Assembly (NCBI GenBank): GCA_030523775.1
Contig: JAUNHW010000015.1
Coordinates: 1 to 60,055 of the forward strand
Length of the DNA: 60,055 bases
DNA from: Akkermansia sp.
Lineage (GTDB): Bacteria > Verrucomicrobiota > Verrucomicrobiia > Verrucomicrobiales > Akkermansiaceae
Direction: 5' to 3'
Within the stretch, counting starts at the first letter, position 1. Each line of letters starts with the position of its first letter. The notes under the pieces are model-generated. The model made no database searches. It was given only the letters and a program-made list of their open reading frames with translations, and was not told the DNA's origin. Of the stretch, positions 51,503-58,103 are shown piece after piece. A program made the translations under genes and the position numbers.

Positions 51503-53626
51503 CTACCTCCTGCGGCGAGCGGTGAGAAGCGTGAGCGCCAGCAAGCCAAGCGTTCCCGTGGTGGGTTCCGGTACCATGGGATTGTCACGCCAGAACACGC
51601 CGGTGACACAGAGCGCGGTGTTGTCCACCAGTTTGTACTGCAGGTCGGTGATGTGCGTGTTCAGGGTATCGCCGTCCTGAAGCTGGGGGCGTGCGCCGGT
51701 GAACGCGCCCTCCTCCGTGGAGTAGGTGAAGACGGTTTGCTGGGCCAGCTGTATCAGGAAGTCTGGGGTGAACTCGTTGCCGTTGCCGAATCCGGTGGCT
51801 ATCGTCATTGAGAACTCGGTGCCGGAGTCATCCAGCAGCGCGGCCATGGCGCCGCCGCCCAGTGCGAACTCCAGCGTGCTGCCGTTGCCCAGCGTGAGGG
51901 AGCCGCCGTTCATGACGATGTTGGAGTAGGTGTTGGAGGCCCAGCCGCAGTTTTCACCGTCGGCGGGAGTCTCCCAGCCGTCCACGCTGAACACAATATC
52001 GCCCAGGTTCACGGAGAGGTTGCCGGTGTAGGTCTGGCGGCCGGGGGAGTTGCCCACGATGAGCGTGCCGCCGTCCACAGTGACACCCGCAAAGGTGCCG
52101 CCGCCCTTGAGCACGGCGCCGTCCTTCACGGTGGTGGACAGGGACATCACGCCGTTGTTCTCATGCACGCCGGAGGCGATGGTGAGCGTGAGGGACTTGC
52201 CCTCCCTGCCCTGCACATAGGCGCCGGAGTCCACGGTGAGGGTGGTGGTCTCCGAGATGGTGGCATCCGTGCCGAAGATGAAGCTGCCCTCATGCACGCG
52301 GATGTCACCCTTGAGCGTCACGCCTTCCGTGACCTCGGCGGTGCCCAGGCCGGTCTTGTCCAGGTTGCCCGTGCCGCTCAGCGTGCCGAAGCTGGCGGTG
52401 TTGCCTTGTGTCACATTCAAGGTGTTGCCCTCAGCGGCGGCAATGTTGATTGCCGCGGCCACCTTGGCGGTGCGGTCCACGGAAAGGGTGCGCGCGGCCC
52501 CCTCCTGCTCGGAACCGGCAAAGAAGATGGTGCCGGAAACCGCGCCGCCGCCATCGTATTTCTCCACGCCCTCCACCAGGGAGAGCGAGCCGTTGCGCAG
52601 GAAGACATCCCCGGTGGTGACGTGCTCCTTGTCCACCACCTCCGTGCCATCATAGGTGTAGATGTAGGGCAGCACGGGGCTGTCCGCGGCGTTGGCGTCG
52701 CGCAGGTCGTACTGCAGCTCAAAGCTCTCTCCATCATCCATGACCACGTTGCAGTAGTGGGAGAACATCTCGTCCTTGCGCTCGGCGTTGCGCACCACAT
52801 CGTAGTCCGTGAAATGGATGCCCGTGGTGTGGATGCCGTACAGGTAGCGCACCTTGTTGCTGCCCGCGCCGAACACATACATCTGCTCGCCGTCCGTTCC
52901 GTTGTCCCACGCCGTGCCGGCAATCAAGCGGTCCTTGGGATAGTTGTCGTTGGAGTTGTTGTTGTCGGTCCAGTAGAAGTCGTCCACCGTGCCCGTTTTC
53001 TCGTTGTAGTTCACGCCGTAGACGGTCATCACGTGCAGATCCGTAGCGAAGGCGAACACGTCGCCGTTGTCAAACCCGTCCGCCAACCACTTGGAAGCGC
53101 CCGCGAAATCGTGAGAGGAAACGCTGTAGGTGCTGATGAGCGCGCCCTCCGGTTCGAAATCGGAATAGGCGTGATAGTTGCCGATGCGGAACTCCGCGCC
53201 GGAGATGCGGTTGTAGTAGCCGTTGAAGTTGTAGCCGGCGGAGCTGCGGAGATCATAGCCGCAGGAGATGGTCTCGCCGTGAATCCAGTGCTGGATGGTG
53301 GCGGGCGCCCAGCCGCCCTGGTTGTACCAGAGGGTGCGCACGGTCTCCCAAACTTCATAGCCGCGCGGCGTGCCGTCCGGGATGATGATGGCCCCGTTCT
53401 CCTCCGTGCGGTCCTGCCACCAGGCTATCAGGTTGGATGCCGCAGCCGCCCAGCACATCGCCGCATCCGGTCCGGAAACGGAATTGTGCTTGTACGAGGT
53501 GTACGCACCCGTGGCCATCTTGGTCGTCTTGTCGAATGTCACGCCATCCGCCCAGTGTTCCGTGGCGGTCAGTTGCGGCGCGCCCAGAACGGCGGCCAGT
53601 GCTAGCAGAGTGAGTGTCTTTTTCAT
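51503..53626 (-). CDS. IdeS/Mac-like cysteine peptidase with PEP-CTERM tail (E)
   Basis: 707 residues. Signal peptide about 1-21 (ending TATEHW). Cys58 lies in AMCWAAAASNLIAWWQDR, His198 in DLHVMTVYGV and Asp221 in WTDNN, one residue further than in gene D because of a small insertion. All three are intact. The stalk (about 310-670) has LDKTGLGTAEVTEG and the shared GNSPGRQTYTGN module. The tail is VPEPTTGT then TARRRR. The leader CAGTTAGG before the ATG resembles that of gene G. It is transcribed alone from the left-arm promoter of element copy 2. Confidence 0.9.
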   Translation of the reverse strand: MKKTLTLLALAAVLGAPQLTATEHWADGVTFDKTTKMATGAYTSYKHNSVSGPDAAMCWAAAASNLIAWWQDRTEENGAIIIPDGTPRGYEVWETVRTLWYNQGGWAPATIQHWIHGETISCGYDLRSSAGYNFNGYYNRISGAEFRIGNYHAYSDFEPEGALISTYSVSSHDFAGASKWLADGFDNGDVFAFATDLHVMTVYGVNYNEKTGTVDDFYWTDNNNSNDNYPKDRLIAGTAWDNGTDGEQMYVFGAGSNKVRYLYGIHTTGIHFTDYDVVRNAERKDEMFSHYCNVVMDDGESFELQYDLRDANAADSPVLPYIYTYDGTEVVDKEHVTTGDVFLRNGSLSLVEGVEKYDGGGAVSGTIFFAGSEQEGAARTLSVDRTAKVAAAINIAAAEGNTLNVTQGNTASFGTLSGTGNLDKTGLGTAEVTEGVTLKGDIRVHEGSFIFGTDATISETTTLTVDSGAYVQGREGKSLTLTIASGVHENNGVMSLSTTVKDGAVLKGGGTFAGVTVDGGTLIVGNSPGRQTYTGNLSVNLGDIVFSVDGWETPADGENCGWASNTYSNIVMNGGSLTLGNGSTLEFALGGGAMAALLDDSGTEFSMTIATGFGNGNEFTPDFLIQLAQQTVFTYSTEEGAFTGARPQLQDGDTLNTHITDLQYKLVDNTALCVTGVFWRDNPMVPEPTTGTLGLLALTLLTARRRR

Positions 53627-53680
53627 ATCCTAACTGTTCCTTGAAAATGTACCATGGGGCGCGCCCCCCGACAATCCGTC

Positions 53681-53710
53681 ATCTTACGGCATTCGTGATG
53701 TTGTTGTCAA
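53681..53710 (-). promoter_or_regulatory. Promoter of gene E, spans an element arm
   Basis: On the minus strand TTGACA (53705-53710), 18 bp, TAAGAT (53681-53686). The spacer is the degenerate left arm of element copy 2. Confidence 0.65.
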
Positions 53711-53866
53711 GTTGAAACGGCGTTTTTTCCGCGCCATTGCGGGAAATTTTGCGGTTTGACATGTAAGCCTGCTTGACTGTGGTCCATAACTCTAATCCCC
53801 TGAAACCCGCACCATATATGGGTTTGCGGGAATGCCGCCCTCCTACAGCATATTCCGAATACTGTA
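53685..53866 (+). mobile_element. Inverted-repeat-bounded element, copy 2 (diverged)
   Basis: The interior shares long blocks with copies 1 and 3, such as GGTTTGACATGTAAGCC and CTAATCCCCTGAAACCCGC. The right arm (53844-53866) is a 23-bp palindrome with a 2-bp insertion. The left arm (53685-53703) has decayed and no longer pairs well with it. It lies between the 5' end of gene E and the 3' end of gene F. Confidence 0.7.
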
Positions 53867-53935
53867 GAGAGAATGAGCGGGGAAATTGAGGATTTCGAAT
53901 TTGGGATTTCGGATTTAGGATTTGAAAGGCAAGCC

Positions 53936-56011
53936 CTACTTCCTGCGGCGACGGGCGCAGAACCCGGCCAAAGCCAGCAGGGTCATTGTGCCTGTTGTGG
54001 GTTCCGGGACCATGGGTTCAGCCGCCCAATATACGCCAGAGACGCAGAGCTGCGTGTTGTCCACAAGCTCGTACCTCAAATCGGTGATGCGGGTGTTGAG
54101 GGTTTCGCCCGCTTTGAGTTCGGCATCATTGGTGATGACGGCACCCAGCTCGTCCGTCACGTAGAATATCGTTTGCGCGGCGAGCTGATCCAGCACGCCA
54201 GATTTGAAGTAGTCCCCATTACCGATGCCGGTGGCAATGGTCATGGAGAACGCGGTGCCGCTGTCGCTGCCCAGCAGGGCAGCGAGGGCGTCGTTGCCCA
54301 CGCCGAAGCGAATCTTGCTGTCACCGCCCAGCGTGAGGGAGTTGCCGTTCATCACCACGTTGGAATACGTGCCGGAGCTCCAGCCGACGTTGTCCTCATC
54401 CGCGGGAGTCTCCCAGCCGGAAACGCCGAAGACGATCTCGCCCAGGTTCACGGAGAGGTCGCCCGTGTAGGACTGGCGGCCGGGTGAGTTGCCCACGATG
54501 AGCGTGCCGCCGTTGTCCACGGTAACGCCCGCAAAGGTGCCGCTTCCTTTCATCACGCCGCCATCCACGTTGAGCGAGACGCTCCCGGTGATGGCCGCAC
54601 CCGTACCGATGATGAAGCTGCCCTCATGCACGCGTATGGCGCCCTGGAGCGTCAAGGCTCCCGTCACCTCCGCGGTGCCCGCGCCGTCCTTGTCCAAGCT
54701 GCCCGTGCCGGAGAGCGTGCCGATGAGCAGTTTCTTGTCCTGCGCCACGTCCAGGGTGTTCGTGCCCTCGCTGGTTTTCACGGCGAGCTCGCCCACGGCG
54801 GCGGCATCGCGCAGCACCGCCAGCGTGCGGGCGGCGGAGGCGCCGGACTTCTCAGAGCGCTCAAAGGAGACGATGCCCTCCACGGAGCCGCCCTTGTCGA
54901 ACTCCGCCGTAGTGCCGGTGGCATCCACCAGGGAGACCATGCCGTCCATCAGGCGGAGGTTGCCCGTGGTGACCGTCTTCTGCTCCAGCACGGTCCTGCC
55001 ATCGAGATCGTATTTCGTCTGGATGGGGTCGACCGGGCTGCCGTCGCGGCTGGCGTCGCGCAGGTCGTATTTGAGCTGGTAGTTCTCCGAGCCGTCCACC
55101 AGCAGGTTGCAGTAGTGGGAGAACAGGAACTCATCAGCTTTTTCAAAATTCTTCCCTACGCGCACATCGTAGTCGGTGAACTGGATTCCCGTGGTGCGGA
55201 TGAGGGCGAAGCTGGAGATTTCGTTGCCGTAGCCAATATTCGCGCCCATGGAGTACCGCTCTTGCGTGTCGCCCTCCTTTGGCGGGCGCTGCGTTCCCTG
55301 ATACACGTTGGCGGAGTGCGGCAGCTCACCATCCACCGGATTGCCGGAGGAATAGTTGTTGTCATCGTAGTATACCCTCACGATATTGTCGTCCCCGTCC
55401 ACCTCCACGCCGTATATGGCCATGGCGTGCGAGCCTGTGGACAGGACACCGCCGTACCCGTTCCTGAGCAGGTCCGCCACAATGCGCGAACCCGCCTGGT
55501 AGGTGTGCGTGTCACTGTAGCCGCGGGTGTCCACCGAGGAGACCATGCAGCCGGAGGGCGCTGCGAAGTCGGAATCGAAATCGAAATGCGTGCCAGCAAT
55601 GCGCGGGAAGAAGCCCCCGGTGGCCTTGAAAGCCACGCCATCGTCCGTGAACCACTGGGAGTCGTTGGAGTACTGGGCATCCCCGGAAAGCCAGAACTGG
55701 AGCGCGCGTGCGGGCTGGCCGCCGCGGCTTTTCCAATGGTTGCGCATGGTGTACCACACATCGATATCGCGCGGTTGGTCTTTCGGCATAATCAAGGCAC
55801 CGTTCTTCTCCACCTGGTCCTGCCACCACGCAATGGTGCATGCGGCGGAAATGGCCCAGCACATGGGCGAGTCATAGGCGCCGGCCTTGGTAAAGAAGTA
55901 GTACGTGCTGGTATCAAGCGGGTCTATTCCCGAAGCCCAGATTGTCTCGTTGGCCGACGATGCCACGGAGGTGGCCGTCAGCATTGCCAATATTGCCAGT
56001 GTCCTTTTCAT
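53936..56011 (-). CDS. IdeS/Mac-like cysteine peptidase with PEP-CTERM tail (F)
   Basis: 691 residues. Signal peptide about 1-20. Cys51 lies in PMCWAISAACTIAWWQDQ, His195 in GSHAMAIYGV and Asp217 in YYDDNN; all intact. The stalk contains LDKDGAGTAEVTGAL and the GNSPGRQSYTGDLSVNLG module. The tail is VPEPTTGT then CARRRRK. It begins 18 bp after the stop of gene G, with no promoter between, so the two are expected to be one transcript: one intact and one His-less paralogue made together. Confidence 0.9.
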   Translation of the reverse strand: MKRTLAILAMLTATSVASSANETIWASGIDPLDTSTYYFFTKAGAYDSPMCWAISAACTIAWWQDQVEKNGALIMPKDQPRDIDVWYTMRNHWKSRGGQPARALQFWLSGDAQYSNDSQWFTDDGVAFKATGGFFPRIAGTHFDFDSDFAAPSGCMVSSVDTRGYSDTHTYQAGSRIVADLLRNGYGGVLSTGSHAMAIYGVEVDGDDNIVRVYYDDNNYSSGNPVDGELPHSANVYQGTQRPPKEGDTQERYSMGANIGYGNEISSFALIRTTGIQFTDYDVRVGKNFEKADEFLFSHYCNLLVDGSENYQLKYDLRDASRDGSPVDPIQTKYDLDGRTVLEQKTVTTGNLRLMDGMVSLVDATGTTAEFDKGGSVEGIVSFERSEKSGASAARTLAVLRDAAAVGELAVKTSEGTNTLDVAQDKKLLIGTLSGTGSLDKDGAGTAEVTGALTLQGAIRVHEGSFIIGTGAAITGSVSLNVDGGVMKGSGTFAGVTVDNGGTLIVGNSPGRQSYTGDLSVNLGEIVFGVSGWETPADEDNVGWSSGTYSNVVMNGNSLTLGGDSKIRFGVGNDALAALLGSDSGTAFSMTIATGIGNGDYFKSGVLDQLAAQTIFYVTDELGAVITNDAELKAGETLNTRITDLRYELVDNTQLCVSGVYWAAEPMVPEPTTGTMTLLALAGFCARRRRK

Positions 56012-56029
56012 TTCGTATCTTGGTTGTGT

Positions 56030-57820
56030 TTAGATTTTTTTGCGGCGGCGGGCGGCGAGAGCCGCGAGCGCCAGAAGGGAGAGCGTGGAGGTGGTGGGTT
56101 CCGGCACGGGCGGGACATCCCGCCAGTACACGCCCGATACACAGAGCGCGGTGTTGTCCACCAGCTCGTACTGCAAGCCGGTGATGTGCGTGTTCAGGGT
56201 CTCGCCATCCTGAAGCTGGGGGCGTGTATCGGTGAACGCGCCTTCCTCGGTGGAGTAGGTGAAGATGGTTTGCTGTGCAAGCTGTAACAGGAGCTCGGAG
56301 GTGAACTCGTTGCCGTTGCCGAACCCGGTGGCAATCGTGAGCTTGAACGCGGTGCTGGGGTTTTCCAGCAGCGCGGCCACGGCACCGCCGCCCAGAGCGA
56401 ACTCCAGCGTGCCGCCGTTGCCCAGCGTCAGCGAGCCGCCGTCCATGACAATGTTGGAGTAGGTGTTGGAGGCCCAGCCGCAGTTGTCGGCTGTGGCTGG
56501 AGTCTCCCAGCCGTCCACGCTGAAGACCACATCACCCACGTTCACGGTGAGGTCGCCCAGGTATTCCTGCCGACCGGGAGAGCTGCCCACAATGAGCGTG
56601 CCGCCGTCCACGGTGACATCCTCAAAGGTGCCGCTGCCTTTCAGCACGCCGCTTTCCAGCACGATATTGCCGAGCTTCCCGCCATTCACCAGCGTGCCCT
56701 CTCCCGTGAGGGCAAGCACGCCTTCCCCCTCCATGGAAGTGAGGGTCATCGTTTTGCCGCCAGAGATTTCCAGCTCGTTGCCGCCCTCGGTGGCGTTCAC
56801 CACCAGTTTGCCGACCACCAGGCCGTCGCGCGTGACTGCAAGCTTGCGGTCCGCCTCCCCTTCGGCATCGGAGAACACCACCAAGCCCTGGAGCGCGCCG
56901 CCCTCGGCAATTGTGGCCGTTCCGTCCTTGATGGCGAGGTCGCCGCGCGCCTTGCCATGCAGCGCGCTGTCCTCCGCGGCGGCTTTCAACTCTCTGGCGA
57001 GCGTGTATTCCGCGCCCTTGTCCACCACGGCGTTGCACACCGGGGAGAACGCGCCATCGCCCGTGTCGGTGTAGGCGGCTTCCGTGAGGAAATCCTCCAC
57101 ATGGCAGGTGAGCCCGGTGATGGTGGTGACGGTACCCGTTGCCCACAGGTAATAGGTGTCTGTGCCGGAGGCGTCCGTGGTGCGTTCCAGGTCGCCGTGC
57201 CACACCTGCGCGGAATCGTGCGGGTCAGAATAGTAGAGGGCGGTGAGCAGGCCCGTCGTCGTGTCGTAGTCGGCGCCCCAGATGGTGATGTTGTAGCTCT
57301 TTTCCTGGATGCGCGCGGTGAGGGCGTATCCGTTCTGGAAGCTCTCTATTATCTGTTGGGAAAACCCCTCCAGCGAGCCCTGCGTGGCGGGGAAGAACTG
57401 GGTTATCAGGGTGTCCGAATGATACACGTCGTGCTCCTGCACGAACATGCCGTCATAGTAGGCGCCGGGGTGACCCTCCGCGGATTTCTGGCCATAGTAG
57501 TAGCCGTCCAGCCACCACTCCATGGCGGAATCGGTGTAGCCGCCCTTGTTCGTGAAAGCCGCCTTGTACTCGGGATAGACGTCCAACTGTTTCGGCGCGT
57601 CCTCCGGCACGGCGTAGCCCTGCGCCGCCATGCGGTCCTGCCACCAGGCGATCACGTTGGATGCATTGGCCGCCCAGCACATGCTGCCGTATATCGTGTA
57701 GTTGTATGCCTGCCTGTAGTTGTCCTTCGTGTAGCCGTCCGCGAAGACGCTTTCCGTCTTCGCCCCGGCCTGCATGCCGGCCAGCATCATCAGCGCCAGC
57801 AGTGTGAGAGTTTTTTTCAT
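56030..57820 (-). CDS. IdeS/Mac-like PEP-CTERM protein lacking the catalytic His (G)
   Basis: 596 residues, the shortest of the cluster. Signal peptide about 1-20. Cys48 is present (SMCWAANASNVIAWWQDR) but the position of the catalytic His is Tyr176 (KSYNITIWGADYD, codon TAC), where the paralogues have SHAMxxYG. An Asp follows at about +23 (YYSDPHD). It is probably inactive or uses another base. The stalk is shorter but keeps the GSSPGRQEYLGDLTVNVG module. The tail is VPEPTTST then ARRRKKI. It is the first gene of the G-F pair and is transcribed from the left arm of element copy 3. Confidence 0.9.
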   Translation of the reverse strand: MKKTLTLLALMMLAGMQAGAKTESVFADGYTKDNYRQAYNYTIYGSMCWAANASNVIAWWQDRMAAQGYAVPEDAPKQLDVYPEYKAAFTNKGGYTDSAMEWWLDGYYYGQKSAEGHPGAYYDGMFVQEHDVYHSDTLITQFFPATQGSLEGFSQQIIESFQNGYALTARIQEKSYNITIWGADYDTTTGLLTALYYSDPHDSAQVWHGDLERTTDASGTDTYYLWATGTVTTITGLTCHVEDFLTEAAYTDTGDGAFSPVCNAVVDKGAEYTLARELKAAAEDSALHGKARGDLAIKDGTATIAEGGALQGLVVFSDAEGEADRKLAVTRDGLVVGKLVVNATEGGNELEISGGKTMTLTSMEGEGVLALTGEGTLVNGGKLGNIVLESGVLKGSGTFEDVTVDGGTLIVGSSPGRQEYLGDLTVNVGDVVFSVDGWETPATADNCGWASNTYSNIVMDGGSLTLGNGGTLEFALGGGAVAALLENPSTAFKLTIATGFGNGNEFTSELLLQLAQQTIFTYSTEEGAFTDTRPQLQDGETLNTHITGLQYELVDNTALCVSGVYWRDVPPVPEPTTSTLSLLALAALAARRRKKI

Positions 57821-57867
57821 GTCTTTCCCGATACCCTAACTGAAGTTGAGCCTCCAATCAAGGAAGA

Positions 57868-57897
57868 AGTATACAGTATTCGGAATGCTGCTGTCAA
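57868..57897 (-). promoter_or_regulatory. Promoter of the G-F operon, spans an element arm
   Basis: On the minus strand TTGACA (57892-57897), 18 bp, TATACT (57868-57873). The -35 box lies just inside the inverted-repeat-bounded segment, and the arm itself is the spacer. Confidence 0.72.
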
Positions 57898-58051
57898 GTG
57901 ATGTTTGCATTTTTCCGCACCATTATGGGAAATTTCTCGGTTTGACATGTAAGCCCGCTCGACTGTGGCCCATATGTCTAATCCCCTGAAACCCGCCCTG
58001 CATCTAGGTTTGCGGGGATGCTGGTTGCATACAGCATTCCGAATACTGTAT
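57871..58051. mobile_element. Inverted-repeat-bounded element, copy 3 (intact)
   Basis: Perfect 20-bp inverted repeats (57871-57890, ATACAGTATTCGGAATGCTG, and 58032-58051) enclose 141 bp. It lies between the divergent genes G and H. The interior has no open frame of note; it holds an outward TTGACA next to the left arm and a conserved ACCCGC/GCGGG hairpin near the right arm. Possible identities are an invertible promoter, a MITE, or a large regulatory region with paired operators. Confidence 0.8.
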
Positions 58052-58060
58052 GCTTGTACC

Positions 58061-58088
58061 TTGACAGGGAGCCGCCCTTGCTTATAAT
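58061..58088 (+). promoter_or_regulatory. Promoter of gene H
   Basis: TTGACA (58061-58066), 16 bp, consensus TATAAT (58083-58088), 15 bp before the ATG, with AAAGGT as a weak ribosome site. The right-arm palindrome ends 10 bp upstream of the -35 box, the position of an activator site. Confidence 0.8.
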
Positions 58089-58103
58089 CGATAAAAGGTA
58101 AAA

